Below are positions 52,417-61,944 of a stretch of 64,000 nucleotides of DNA, one piece after another (positions within the stretch are counted from its first letter, which is position 1; every line of letters starts with the position of its first letter). The position numbers and the translations under genes were made by a program. Location: contig CP197396.1 in assembly GCA_052161885.1 (NCBI GenBank), forward strand, positions 2,542,001 through 2,606,000, in the 5' to 3' direction. The notes below the pieces were generated by a model. The model searched no databases. It saw only the letters and a program-made list of their open reading frames with translations, and had not been told where the DNA came from. Source of the stretch: QKTW01 sp052161885. GTDB taxonomy: Bacteria > Bacteroidota > Bacteroidia > Chitinophagales > Chitinophagaceae.

Positions 52417-52423
52417 CCATTTC

Positions 52424-52456
52424 AACGCTGCCAGGATTTCAAACCCTGACAGCGTT
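52424..52456. repeat. 33-nt intergenic palindrome
   Basis: AACGCTGCCAGGATTT, a central C, then AAACCCTGACAGCGTT: 14 of 16 positions are complementary. It has no T-tract and follows a separate terminator, so it looks like a dispersed palindromic element and not a second terminator. Confidence 0.6.
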
Positions 52457-52472
52457 ATAAAAACACTATTCC

Positions 52473-53399
52473 ATGCAAACCATACTCGGCGCCGGTGGCG
52501 CAATCGGATCACTGCTCGCAAATGAGCTCCGCAACTACACCAGCGAGATACGACTCGTAAGCCGTAATCCTAAAAAAGTAAACGATACGGATATCCTCTT
52601 CCCTGCAGACATCACGCAGCGGGATAATGTGTTTAAAGCTGTTGAAGGCTCTGAAGTGGTATATCTTGTTGCAGGATTTGAATATAACATTAATACCTGG
52701 CGCAGCATATGGCCGGAGCTGATACGCAACGTAATTGATGCCTGTGCACAGTATAATGCGAAGCTTGTATTTTTTGACAACGTGTACATGTACGATATCA
52801 ACGCCATAGGCCACATGACGGAGACATCGCCCATGAACCCGCCAAGCCGCAAGGGACAGGTGCGCAAACAACTGGTAGATATGATATTTGAGGCAGTGCA
52901 TGCGGGTAGAATACATGCGCTCATAGCCCGTGCGGCCGATTTTTACGGACCGGGTATATCAGGCACCAGCATACTGCAGGAAACAATCTATAAAAATCTG
53001 AAAGCGGGCAAAAAAGCGCAATTGCTGGCAGCTGCAGACAAAGTGCATACATATACCTTCACTCCGGATGCGGCCAGGGCTACTGCGCTCCTTGGCAATA
53101 CACCCGATACCTGGGACCAGGTGTGGCATCTTCCTACAGATCAGCAGCAGCTCACCGGCAAAGATTGGGTCGCTATGTTTGCTAAAGAGATGAATGTACC
53201 GGGCAAATATATGATTGTGCCCAAATGGATGGTCGGGATCATTGGCTGGTTTATGCCTGTTATGAAAGAGATGCATGAAATGCTCTACCAGAACGACCGT
53301 GATTATGTATTTGACAGCAGCAAGTTTGAAAAACGCTTCAATATAAAAGCAACACCTTATGCCACTGGTGTAAGAGCAGTTGTGGAGGCCGGGAAATAA
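52473..53399 (+). CDS. NAD(P)-dependent extended SDR / epimerase-like protein
   Basis: A 308-residue protein with N-terminal Rossmann motif ILGAGGAIGSLLA, then VVYLVAGF and FFDNVYMYD in place of the usual S-Y-K arrangement (Tyr in VYMYD), as in atypical extended SDRs. RAADFYGPG and LPTDQQQLTGKDW are typical of NAD-dependent epimerase/dehydratase relatives. Substrate unknown. It is separated from the preceding gene by a terminator and the palindrome. Confidence 0.82.
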   Translation: MQTILGAGGAIGSLLANELRNYTSEIRLVSRNPKKVNDTDILFPADITQRDNVFKAVEGSEVVYLVAGFEYNINTWRSIWPELIRNVIDACAQYNAKLVFFDNVYMYDINAIGHMTETSPMNPPSRKGQVRKQLVDMIFEAVHAGRIHALIARAADFYGPGISGTSILQETIYKNLKAGKKAQLLAAADKVHTYTFTPDAARATALLGNTPDTWDQVWHLPTDQQQLTGKDWVAMFAKEMNVPGKYMIVPKWMVGIIGWFMPVMKEMHEMLYQNDRDYVFDSSKFEKRFNIKATPYATGVRAVVEAGK

Positions 53400-53402
53400 T
53401 GT

Positions 53403-53455
53403 AGTTAATGTGAAAATTAGCTGATGTGTAATGTATGATTTGCTATTGACCATTC
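53403..53455. repeat. Degenerate intergenic tract (two word types)
   Basis: GTGAAAATTAGCTGATGTG is the reverse complement of the CACAT(C)AGCTAATTTTCAC words at 17787 and 28577. It is followed by TGCTATTGACCATTCACTATTG, related to the tract at 25036-25110. Confidence 0.5.
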
Positions 53456-53456
53456 A

Positions 53457-54575
53457 CTATTGCCCCTGCTTATTGGTCATTGCCTGCAGCATCATCTGCT
53501 CATATTCATGTACAATGCGCGGCCAGCTATAGCGGTCGCGTATTTTCTGCAGGTTGTTCTGCTGATATGATTTATACCTTGACCTATCTGTAACACTAAC
53601 CACAAGCCTTGAAACATCTGACGAATCTGAAAAACAGAAAGCATCATCTCCGAGCACGGTTCTGTTAAATACATTGTCATGCGCAGCTATCAATGCATTG
53701 CAGGCCATTGCCTCCAGCAGCGAAGGGTTAGTACCGCCTACGGAATGCCCGTGAAAATACAGGTAGGAATAGTAGCGCAGGTTATTAATTGCATCTTTTT
53801 CGTAGATACCGCCTGTAAATAAAATATTACTGCCGGTACTGTATTTTGTTTTGAGATAAGTGCCGAAACTATTGTCGGTCTTGCCCACTACCACCAAAGG
53901 CCTGTTGCCCCCGGCAGCCTGATGACCGCGAATGATCATTTCTATATTATTTTCCGGCTCCATACGGGCTATCAAAAGATCATAGCTGAAAGGCTGTAAA
54001 TTATATGCCTGAATCGCTTCGGGCGTCGGCGATTCAAATATCTCCGCACCGTAAGGAATAAAAACAGAGTCTTTTTTATAGACATCCTTAAGATGTTGCT
54101 GAATACCAAGCGAATCTGCGATAAGACCATTGCCATGCATTGCCGCCCAACGTTCCGCATGTTTAAGAAACCACTGCACCTTTTTACTGTATTTGCTCCG
54201 CTTCCATTCCAGCCCATCCATGTTTACAAGGTTTAGAGCTTCCGCAGGCCAGTACCACCACCATACAGAACTGCTGGTATATCCCAGCTGCAGTACAATA
54301 TCAAATGCCCGGCGACGTGCATCCCGGATGCAGTTAAGATCATAAATAAACTGACCGGCCGTTCCCATCTTATGTTCCGGATCATTGCAATGAATAATAT
54401 GCACACCATTCCATGTACTTCCCTGGTATTCGTGATTATGCGAATTATAGACATATACTTCATGCCCTTTCTCTGCCAGCCCCGCAGCAAGATATTCGGC
54501 ACATTGCTCATACCCGCCGTAACGGTTGGGAATACCACGGCTACCTAGTATGCCTATTTTAAGCACCTTATTCAT
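53457..54575 (-). CDS. GT4 glycosyltransferase with DUF1972 N-terminus
   Basis: A 372-residue cytosolic GT-B glycosyltransferase. It opens with KIGILGSRGIPNRYGGYEQCAEYLA, the DUF1972 signature seen in rhamnosyltransferase-like enzymes of capsule and O-antigen loci. The C-terminal half has the nucleotide-sugar site FHGHSVGGTNPSLLEAMAC. It is the last gene of the seven-gene operon. Its ATG overlaps the upstream stop by 8 nt, and its C-terminal codons run into a repeat tract. Confidence 0.9.
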   Translation of the reverse strand: MNKVLKIGILGSRGIPNRYGGYEQCAEYLAAGLAEKGHEVYVYNSHNHEYQGSTWNGVHIIHCNDPEHKMGTAGQFIYDLNCIRDARRRAFDIVLQLGYTSSSVWWWYWPAEALNLVNMDGLEWKRSKYSKKVQWFLKHAERWAAMHGNGLIADSLGIQQHLKDVYKKDSVFIPYGAEIFESPTPEAIQAYNLQPFSYDLLIARMEPENNIEMIIRGHQAAGGNRPLVVVGKTDNSFGTYLKTKYSTGSNILFTGGIYEKDAINNLRYYSYLYFHGHSVGGTNPSLLEAMACNALIAAHDNVFNRTVLGDDAFCFSDSSDVSRLVVSVTDRSRYKSYQQNNLQKIRDRYSWPRIVHEYEQMMLQAMTNKQGQ

Positions 54576-55671
54576 TATTTATCATTTCTTCTACACCGGG
54601 AACCGTCTTATATGCTTCCAGCGTTTCTTTTGCGGCAGCTTCCCAGGTATAGTGTGTAAGTATATATTGCCTGAACTTTTCATTGTACGGCGCATTGAAA
54701 GCCGCGTCTACAGCGTTTTTTATAGAACCAGGGTCATCAGGATCACAATACCATGCATTATCGCCAAAGTAATCCATGGTATCTCCTTTGTCCGTCACTA
54801 CAATATTACAGCCCATCGCAGCAGCTTCCAGCGAAGAAAGTCCCGTTGTCTCAAAATAACTGGGCAGCACATGTACTTTTGCGGCACTGTAAGCAGCATA
54901 CAGCTGTGCCGGCTCAAGATGCGGGCCTATAGTAATATTGGCTGCAGCTTCCTGCCGGCACTGGTTAAAATAGGCAATATTGTTTGGTGACGGCTTGCCG
55001 TGTATGAATACCCGATATTCAGTATTATTCAAAGCCCTGATCAGGTTCAGCTGGTTTTTACGGCTTTCAATACGTCCCATACACAGCACTGCATCTTTAT
55101 AAGCAGGTAGTTCCGGGTAATCCTTGTTTAACTGTTCTGTATCCACTCCATTAGGCACTACCCTGTAAGGCCCTACTATTCCGTATGCTTTGCAAAAACG
55201 GGCATACTCGCTTTCCGAATTAGGAAGCAGCATCGCGGCATGCTGTGCTACCCATTTTACCGCACGCCGGTGACCCATAAGCAGGTAATCTTTGCTGACT
55301 ATCTTTTCACCGTTTTTCAGAGACCGGGCCACCACTTTTACATACTCAAGCATATCCGGAGATAATATTTTCCTCACCAGTTCCATCAGGCCCTTCCGTT
55401 TTTCTCTCACCTGGCCGTACTCGACAAATATGGTTGATACCAGGTATGGCAGGCCGGATTCCTTTACATGATGTATTATATCCGCAGGTCGTATGATATT
55501 AAAAAAATGAAGCAGGTTGTACTTTGAATAATCGATATTATTATCAGCTGTATAAACATCAACTGTTACCATACCGGTGTCGCGCAAACACTGTGCTGTC
55601 ATCAGCAATTGCTGCGTATCGCCGCCGGGAGATGAATACAAAGTTGCTCTTGATACAAACGCCACTCTCAT
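54568..55671 (-). CDS. GT4 family glycosyltransferase
   Basis: A 367-residue GT-B enzyme. The N-terminal acceptor domain begins VAFVSRATLYSSPGGDTQQLL, and the C-terminal donor domain has CMGRIESRKNQLNLIRAL and the EX7E-like FETTGLSSLEAAAMGCNIV. It adds a sugar to the lipid-linked repeat unit on the cytoplasmic face. ATG 55671 overlaps the upstream GT2 stop by 4 nt (ATGA), so translation is coupled. Confidence 0.9.
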   Translation of the reverse strand: MRVAFVSRATLYSSPGGDTQQLLMTAQCLRDTGMVTVDVYTADNNIDYSKYNLLHFFNIIRPADIIHHVKESGLPYLVSTIFVEYGQVREKRKGLMELVRKILSPDMLEYVKVVARSLKNGEKIVSKDYLLMGHRRAVKWVAQHAAMLLPNSESEYARFCKAYGIVGPYRVVPNGVDTEQLNKDYPELPAYKDAVLCMGRIESRKNQLNLIRALNNTEYRVFIHGKPSPNNIAYFNQCRQEAAANITIGPHLEPAQLYAAYSAAKVHVLPSYFETTGLSSLEAAAMGCNIVVTDKGDTMDYFGDNAWYCDPDDPGSIKNAVDAAFNAPYNEKFRQYILTHYTWEAAAKETLEAYKTVPGVEEMINNE

Positions 55672-56642
55672 GAAACTGCAGTATTTTTTTTGAAGACCCG
55701 GTAAATGTATTTTATCCACGTCGAAGGCAGAACAGACAATACAAGAAGCAGGTATGGGGCAGGCATTGACGGAGCAAACTCAATTGCTTTTCTGAGATGT
55801 ATCCGGGCTTTATCGAGCTGGTAATTGTTCCATAGATACTTTTTACCCATCATCGCGTGATAGGCTGCTTTTTTAAAAGTATCGAAGTTCTGGCTGCGGA
55901 AAATTTCGCGTATACGCCTGCCATCTGCATCGCTTATTATGCCACTTTCTATACTTGCGTATTTAAGGCTCCGGAATTCTTTGCCGCGCCACCGTTCATC
56001 CACAGTTACAGATCCGGGGTTGAAGCGCACTGCAATGAGCGTTTTCCTGAGGTTGCATATTTTACCGATGCCCAACAGCTTTTTCCACAAAAAATGATCT
56101 TCAAATGTCCAGGCATTTTTATCATATCCGCCTGCCTGCAGCACAGCACTTTTACGATACATAACAGCGGAATGCACAAGGCTGCATTCTGTCGAAATGA
56201 TCTTGCGGATATCTTCATCACGATATGCTTTGCTGTGATAGGTAAATACAAACTCCCCGTGCTGATCTATATACGCTACATCACCGCCTACAGCAACATA
56301 ATCCGGATGTGCATTCATAAAATCATATTGCAGCTGCAGCCGGTCGGGATAACAGATATCATCCGCATCAAACCTCGCTATCAGCTCTGTTCTGCATAAC
56401 TTTAACCCGTTATTCAGAGCGCCTACAACACCCTGATTTTCCTGGGATACGATACGTATGCGTTCATCATGAAACTGACTCAGCACCTCAAGGGTATTAT
56501 CTGTTGATCCGTCATTGATAATTAAAAGCTCAAAATCTGTAAACTGCTGCTGCAATACACTCTCCACTGCATCCTTTATGTAACCTGCGACATTGTAGGC
56601 CGGCAATAAGACTGTTACAGCGGGTTTTCTATCCGGCATCAT
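55668..56642 (-). CDS. GT2 family glycosyltransferase
   Basis: A 324-residue GT-A enzyme: VTVLLPAYNVAGYIKDAVESVL, LLIINDGSTDNT and the divalent-metal DxD motif in ARFDADDICYP, with a C-terminal amphipathic/hydrophobic segment near residues 295-315. Role: one glycosyl transfer in polysaccharide repeat-unit synthesis. Start overlaps the Wzy-like gene's stop by 4 nt. Confidence 0.92.
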   Translation of the reverse strand: MMPDRKPAVTVLLPAYNVAGYIKDAVESVLQQQFTDFELLIINDGSTDNTLEVLSQFHDERIRIVSQENQGVVGALNNGLKLCRTELIARFDADDICYPDRLQLQYDFMNAHPDYVAVGGDVAYIDQHGEFVFTYHSKAYRDEDIRKIISTECSLVHSAVMYRKSAVLQAGGYDKNAWTFEDHFLWKKLLGIGKICNLRKTLIAVRFNPGSVTVDERWRGKEFRSLKYASIESGIISDADGRRIREIFRSQNFDTFKKAAYHAMMGKKYLWNNYQLDKARIHLRKAIEFAPSMPAPYLLLVLSVLPSTWIKYIYRVFKKNTAVS

Positions 56643-58105
56643 AATGGCGATTTATCATTTTCTGCGGGAGCAAACGGAAATGCCGTTTCTCTTTTCATAT
56701 TAAGCGCCATCAGCAGCTCAAACATGATCACAATGCAGAAGGTATCAAATATATATTCAAATGCAGCGAGAAAACATACTAAGGCAATAAGATATTTGCC
56801 ATAACCGGCCCATGCCATCCGCATAAAAAACAACAGGTAAAGAACAATAAAAAGAATAATCCCTACTAATCCGTATTCACCTGCAAGCTGGCTATAAAAT
56901 GAAGTAGGACTGTTCATCACAGAATGATATTCCACGGGAAGACTTTTTATAGTTTCAGCCATTTGCCAGTGGTTCTTTTCAAAAACATCAGACCTATATT
57001 GCAGCGGCCGAAAGACATGGCCTTTAGCGGCCGAATCACTCGCAGCAATAAAGGCGAGCTGACTGGAGAAACGTCCGGCACCGGTACCGAAGAGAAACCT
57101 GGATGGGCTGCTTACCATAATCTGTCCGGTCTCTTTAAAAGATGCCATTTTTCCCATCGGCCCTTTTACCTGCGAAATATTTATGCCCGGCGACGGTGCC
57201 GCACTGGCTCTCGGGGCGCCATTCCCCGCATGATTATCCTTATGAGCCAGTTGGACATGAAATATTTTCTTCAATATCTGGTCTTCGGCATACCGGAAGT
57301 TTTTGGGCGTAACAAATGTGTAAAAGGCAATGATGCCGGCAAAAAAAACAACCGCAGGAGCAGACAGTTTTTTCCGGTACTCTGCAATACAGATTATTGC
57401 AAGCAGCCCCAGCAGAAAAATATTTATAAGGTTGGACGTAGTAACCAGTAATACAAACAAGCCAACAGACGCGTTCAGCCATTTCCTGCGAAACATAAAA
57501 TACAGGAAAAACATAGGCAATACCGCGGAGTTTACACTTGAATAGTCACCGAGCTCCATCCAGTAAATATGATAGCCAAAATAACCGGCAAGGTGATCTC
57601 CCGTGGAAACCCCGTACATAGGCTCCGATGCATACTCATAAGGATTGATTGTTTTGGTAATAAACATGATCCTTACCAGCTTTATAAGTGTGCATACAAC
57701 ATTTACCCAGAAAAAAATATTGATTGCACGGTGGGCCCGGTCATCATTTCGGTAGCAGGCCTGGTAGCAAAACTGCAGGGCCATCAACGTAAGTAAAATC
57801 CACTGCCCTGCTGCGTATAGGGCTACTGTCAGGTAACCGGCAGAAAAATCTCTTACAACAAACAGGTATTGGAAGATCACGAGTATTGCCAGCGAAAGGT
57901 AGAAATGGCTCATATTCCTGCCTTTCAGGAAACGGAACGCCGGTCTGAAAGCTGTTATAGCCAGTATGGCAACGATCTTAAGCGCAAAAAAACGGTTCTG
58001 CGTTACTGTAAGTAATAACATCAGCAATACCCAATCTACGGATAACGCAAAACTTTTCAGCGTTATGCCAATTCCGGCATTCTTTCTTTCTGTTCCGACA
58101 GGCAT
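56639..58105 (-). CDS. Wzy-like polysaccharide polymerase / O-antigen ligase-type membrane protein
   Basis: A 488-residue protein with about ten membrane helices and one large periplasmic loop (about residues 285-400, containing GTGAGRFSSQLAF and NSPTSFYSQLAGEYGLVG). This topology and the Wzy_C-like loop end identify the O-antigen ligase/polymerase superfamily. As it is embedded among flippase and glycosyltransferases, it is the probable repeat-unit polymerase. It ends 4 nt into the next gene. Confidence 0.8.
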   Translation of the reverse strand: MPVGTERKNAGIGITLKSFALSVDWVLLMLLLTVTQNRFFALKIVAILAITAFRPAFRFLKGRNMSHFYLSLAILVIFQYLFVVRDFSAGYLTVALYAAGQWILLTLMALQFCYQACYRNDDRAHRAINIFFWVNVVCTLIKLVRIMFITKTINPYEYASEPMYGVSTGDHLAGYFGYHIYWMELGDYSSVNSAVLPMFFLYFMFRRKWLNASVGLFVLLVTTSNLINIFLLGLLAIICIAEYRKKLSAPAVVFFAGIIAFYTFVTPKNFRYAEDQILKKIFHVQLAHKDNHAGNGAPRASAAPSPGINISQVKGPMGKMASFKETGQIMVSSPSRFLFGTGAGRFSSQLAFIAASDSAAKGHVFRPLQYRSDVFEKNHWQMAETIKSLPVEYHSVMNSPTSFYSQLAGEYGLVGIILFIVLYLLFFMRMAWAGYGKYLIALVCFLAAFEYIFDTFCIVIMFELLMALNMKRETAFPFAPAENDKSPL

Positions 58106-58108
58106 AGT

Positions 58109-59269
58109 TTATTTCTTCATTTTTTTTCTGAGTTTCAATAAAAGAAAACATCGATATAGTCCATACAACCGCTGCAACCGGGTATGCCTTACCACGTTTT
58201 TATTTTTTTCCTGTCCTGCAGTTTCTATCAGGCGGCAGTAGCCGGCTATCATGGTATCAATGCTGTAATGTCTCTTTACATGCTCATATGCAGCAGCAGA
58301 AAGCCGTTTCAGGCGTTCCCGGTCTCCGTACACCTTAAGAATTCCTGCTACAAAACCATCAGGCCTTCCGGCAGGTACAAGTACTGCATTTTTTTCATGT
58401 TCAAAAATAACATCTGTAACTCCCGGAATAAGACTGATCACAGGTACTGCACCATGTGCCGCGCCTTCAAGGAATGACAGACCAAAAGCTTCTGTAAAAG
58501 ACGGCCCCAGCAAAACAGCAGCAGCATTCAGCTCCTGCTCTATTTCTGTCTTGACGGCAGCCGGCAACAAAGACAGTTGTTTTGCATCTTGCGTTTGGTC
58601 ATGCAGCGCAGTAACAATATGCTGACTGTAATCTGTGTCATTATTACCGATCAATATAAAGCGCATATCCGGATGCCTGTTCAGAAGCGGGGGGATAATA
58701 TCCGGCAACAACGACGCCCCCTTCTCTTCAGATATTCTGCCGAGATAAACGATGTTAAAGTGATCCTGGTTTTTTACAGCCAGAGATGGAGGAACTTCCG
58801 TACCATGCGGGATGTATGCCAATTCATACTCAGGCAGGTACTGTCGGCACATCTGCTCAACAGCCGGGCTGACAGCCACCAGTACATTGCAATATATACC
58901 TTCTTTCAGGAAACGGCGGATCTCGGCATTACTGTTGCCGTGTATCACAAATAACCCCTGCACACGCAAGCCGCGCAGGCAATGACTGTCTGCATAATAG
59001 CAGTTATTAAAAAAAACCGTGCTGTACCCTTCAGCCTGTATGATCTGCTGCAACCGCCTGGTAACCATGTAACGCGTATCCAGGAAAGAAACGTCAAGAT
59101 GTACCAGCTGCACATGACCATCCAGCTCTTTTTCTTTTTCTCCGCCCTTTACAAACAGCAGCACAGTCACATCATGCCCCGCCAGGCTCAGCCCTTTGCT
59201 CAGTGATATGATAAAAGTGCTCACCCCACCGACACACAATTCATCTGCAAGTATCAATACTTTAGCCAT
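58109..59269 (-). CDS. GT4 family glycosyltransferase
   Basis: A 386-residue GT-B enzyme: KVLILADELCVGGVSTFIISLSKGL at the start, FNIVYLGRISEEKGASLLPDI at the donor domain, and FTEAFGLSFLEGAAHGAVPVI with the EX7E-type acid. Cytosolic, membrane-associated glycosyl transfer. The start ATG 59269 overlaps the preceding stop by 8 nt (ATGGCTAA). An alternate ATG lies upstream at 59311 inside the neighbouring gene. Confidence 0.9.
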   Translation of the reverse strand: MAKVLILADELCVGGVSTFIISLSKGLSLAGHDVTVLLFVKGGEKEKELDGHVQLVHLDVSFLDTRYMVTRRLQQIIQAEGYSTVFFNNCYYADSHCLRGLRVQGLFVIHGNSNAEIRRFLKEGIYCNVLVAVSPAVEQMCRQYLPEYELAYIPHGTEVPPSLAVKNQDHFNIVYLGRISEEKGASLLPDIIPPLLNRHPDMRFILIGNNDTDYSQHIVTALHDQTQDAKQLSLLPAAVKTEIEQELNAAAVLLGPSFTEAFGLSFLEGAAHGAVPVISLIPGVTDVIFEHEKNAVLVPAGRPDGFVAGILKVYGDRERLKRLSAAAYEHVKRHYSIDTMIAGYCRLIETAGQEKNKNVVRHTRLQRLYGLYRCFLLLKLRKKMKK

Positions 59270-60476
59270 GCGCAGTGTGTTTTTCCAGGAGGTTAACATA
59301 TATGGTTTCATTTTCCTGCAGCCAGGCAGCTACATCTGTAAAACGTACTGCCTTCCTCCGGGCCGCTTCGCCCAGCCGGGCTGCAAATTCATTATCCTCA
59401 AGTATCTTCTTTATCCACTTCGCCAGCTCATTTGCATCATCAGGATTCACTAGTATACCATCTGTACCATGGTCAATAATCTCGGGGCCGGAGCAGCGCT
59501 CCGTATATATTACCGGGCATCCCAGCGCCATCGCTTCTTCAACAGCTATACTGAAAGACTCGTAATACGACGGCAGCACAAAACATGCAGCACCTGCCAT
59601 ATACTGCTGCACTTCTTCACGTGATACACTGCCCATGGCCGCCACCTGTGCATGGCAAGACGGATGTATATTATCCCAAAGCAGGTTTGCATCTCCGTCC
59701 CCAAGAACTATAAGCTTTACACCGGGAAGGGCTTTTGCCACTATGTTCCATGCCTTTGCAAGCGTTACTACACCTTTATTCCAGCTGATGCTGCCCGCAA
59801 ACAAAATATAGGGTGGCGCCGTTACAGCATGAGTAAGTTTCGGCTGTTCTACAACATTATATACAACAGGTATCGCTGCTGTTTTCGTTTTAAAAATCTT
59901 CTGTACAAGCGCTGCAGTAAATTTACTTACAGCCACCATGGCATCTGCCCGCTGCAGCAAACGGGCCTCTATTCTTTTATAAATACTGGTTTCAATAATT
60001 CCGTTTGCCCGTACACCGGCATGGTCCATTAATGTTGCAGAACCGTGCAGGCGCACCAACAAAACAGCCTTCCCGGGATTTGCGCCCAGCAGGCCGCCTT
60101 CATTGCCATCCGGCACTTCTGCAATATCTATTTTATGTGCTGCAATAAAAGCGGCAATGTACCGTGCATTTATCCGCGACCGCAGGAGAAACAGCAGGAA
60201 ATTGATTTTGGTACGCTGCATAAAACGGTACAGCAGCCTGGCGGCAGCGCTCTTGCTGTCCCATAAACGGTCTGTATACCACCGTACACCCATCCGGTAC
60301 ACATGTACTCCTTCATCACACTCATATGCGGGTAAGTGCCGGCGTTGTGGTGTCCAGGGCTCTGCCACATATACTTCATGACCTTTTCTTACCATGCCAC
60401 GCCCTATGGTCTGTACAAAAGAGCCCACCCCTCCGCCATGAGGAGGATATGCATGACATATGTATAGCAGTCTCAT
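59262..60476 (-). CDS. GT4 family glycosyltransferase
   Basis: A 404-residue GT-B enzyme: MRLLYICHAYPPHGGGVGSF with the glycine-rich acceptor loop, ILFAGSISWNKGVVTLAKAW, and SYYESFSIAVEEAMALGCPVI with the EX7E motif. ATG 60476 overlaps the wzx stop by 4 nt; the frame is open further upstream to 60584 but only inside wzx. First glycosyltransferase of the operon after the flippase. Confidence 0.92.
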   Translation of the reverse strand: MRLLYICHAYPPHGGGVGSFVQTIGRGMVRKGHEVYVAEPWTPQRRHLPAYECDEGVHVYRMGVRWYTDRLWDSKSAAARLLYRFMQRTKINFLLFLLRSRINARYIAAFIAAHKIDIAEVPDGNEGGLLGANPGKAVLLVRLHGSATLMDHAGVRANGIIETSIYKRIEARLLQRADAMVAVSKFTAALVQKIFKTKTAAIPVVYNVVEQPKLTHAVTAPPYILFAGSISWNKGVVTLAKAWNIVAKALPGVKLIVLGDGDANLLWDNIHPSCHAQVAAMGSVSREEVQQYMAGAACFVLPSYYESFSIAVEEAMALGCPVIYTERCSGPEIIDHGTDGILVNPDDANELAKWIKKILEDNEFAARLGEAARRKAVRFTDVAAWLQENETIYVNLLEKHTAHG

Positions 60477-61888
60477 TTTTGATACATTTTTATCCATGAA
60501 CGGATATTTACATAACCCGTTACCACATTCAGAAGTAAATACACAACCAGCGCTACTGACAAAGAAAGAATAATATTTCCGCATAGCCGGCCGGCTATAA
60601 AAGCTATAGCCCCGAAAACCAATGGCGGCAATAACAACCCCACACCCGTCTTCACGCCTTTATCATGGGCAAATGCTATGTATATACCCACCTGCACCAG
60701 GGTTGCCGCAAGAAAGGCAATGGCAGCTCCTGTGCCTCCCATACGGGGAATAAGTATACAGTTGAGCAGCAGGTTAAGGGACGAAACTACAAATGTGCTC
60801 CACATGATCGCTTTCAGCTTGCCCAATGCATAGCACTTACTGTACATAAAATTGGTGATGTAGTGCAGCGGCACACAAAAGGACAAAATGAAAAATATCA
60901 TGTAATTGCTGTTGCCATATTTGCCTGCTGTAATTTTTTCAAACAGTTCGCTCCAGCAAAGATCCAGCAGGAGCGGTATTACTACTGCAACCGCCATCAT
61001 GCCGCGCAGTAAGGTCTGCAACTTATTTTTCTGTTCAATGCTGATGTGTTCTTTTGAAAACAACCCGGCGAGGTAAGGAAGAAAAAGCGGCGCAATCACC
61101 ATCAGCGGCAGCTTTGCGAGCTCAAACACCTTATAGGCAAAAATATAATCTGCAGTAAGCGACGGCGAAGAAAACACTCCCATCAGTATCCAGTCAATTT
61201 TGGCGAGTATAGAATCAAATATAATGGCGCCAAAAACCGGCAGGGAAATCACCAGCATTCTTTTATAAAGCTCTTTGTCCAGCCCCGGCAGCAGTCCAAG
61301 CCGTTCACCAAATGCCCCGGTATATACCGCAGCTGCAAATTCTGCAGCAGACGACAATATCCAGGTGGCTGCAATAGCTGCAACAGACAGCCGGCCGGTA
61401 AGCAGGAGTAACGGAATACCTATGAATTTTACCAGATTGCCACAGATGGAAATTATGGCCGTCTTCTTAAACCGGCGCAGACCGGTAAGCGTAAGTTTGT
61501 AGGAATTGGAAAGATACAGGAATACGGATGCTGCAAATACCGGCAGGAAATAACCATGCGCTTCGCTGAAGCCGGGACTGAAATGTATAAACACATAAGC
61601 CGCTATGAGCAGTAGCGATGAAGAGACCAGTGTATGAAAATAGTGTACGCGGAAAAGGCGTTGCGGTGATATTGATTGTTCTGCAATTTTTTTTACCAAT
61701 GTCATATCCAGCCCCATACAGGCAATAGTAGTGATCAGCGTGCCGATGGCGAGTACCCAGTTAATCTCTCCGTATTCTGTCTTGACAAGGTATCTCGATG
61801 TTATATAAAAAGTGACGATACCCGTAAGCTGTGCAAACACAGTCTGCAACAGATTAAACGAAATATCTTTAAACAATCGGCCCTTCAA
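60473..61888 (-). CDS. Wzx-like polysaccharide flippase, non-ATG start
   Basis: A polytopic protein of about 471 residues with 12-14 membrane helices, MATE/MOP-superfamily polysaccharide flippase type, moving lipid-linked repeat units across the inner membrane. There is no ATG near the N-terminus. The conserved opening LKGRLFKDISFNLLQTVF is reached from TTG at 61888, which I take as the start. A second TTG at 61939 would add 17 residues and lies just 5 nt after the promoter box. It is the promoter-proximal gene of the operon. Confidence 0.85.
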   Translation of the reverse strand: MKGRLFKDISFNLLQTVFAQLTGIVTFYITSRYLVKTEYGEINWVLAIGTLITTIACMGLDMTLVKKIAEQSISPQRLFRVHYFHTLVSSSLLLIAAYVFIHFSPGFSEAHGYFLPVFAASVFLYLSNSYKLTLTGLRRFKKTAIISICGNLVKFIGIPLLLLTGRLSVAAIAATWILSSAAEFAAAVYTGAFGERLGLLPGLDKELYKRMLVISLPVFGAIIFDSILAKIDWILMGVFSSPSLTADYIFAYKVFELAKLPLMVIAPLFLPYLAGLFSKEHISIEQKNKLQTLLRGMMAVAVVIPLLLDLCWSELFEKITAGKYGNSNYMIFFILSFCVPLHYITNFMYSKCYALGKLKAIMWSTFVVSSLNLLLNCILIPRMGGTGAAIAFLAATLVQVGIYIAFAHDKGVKTGVGLLLPPLVFGAIAFIAGRLCGNIILSLSVALVVYLLLNVVTGYVNIRSWIKMYQK

Positions 61889-61944
61889 GTGCTCTGGATT
61901 TAAAACCGGCAGGAAAAACGCCCTGCCGTCTGGTGGCAAAGCCG

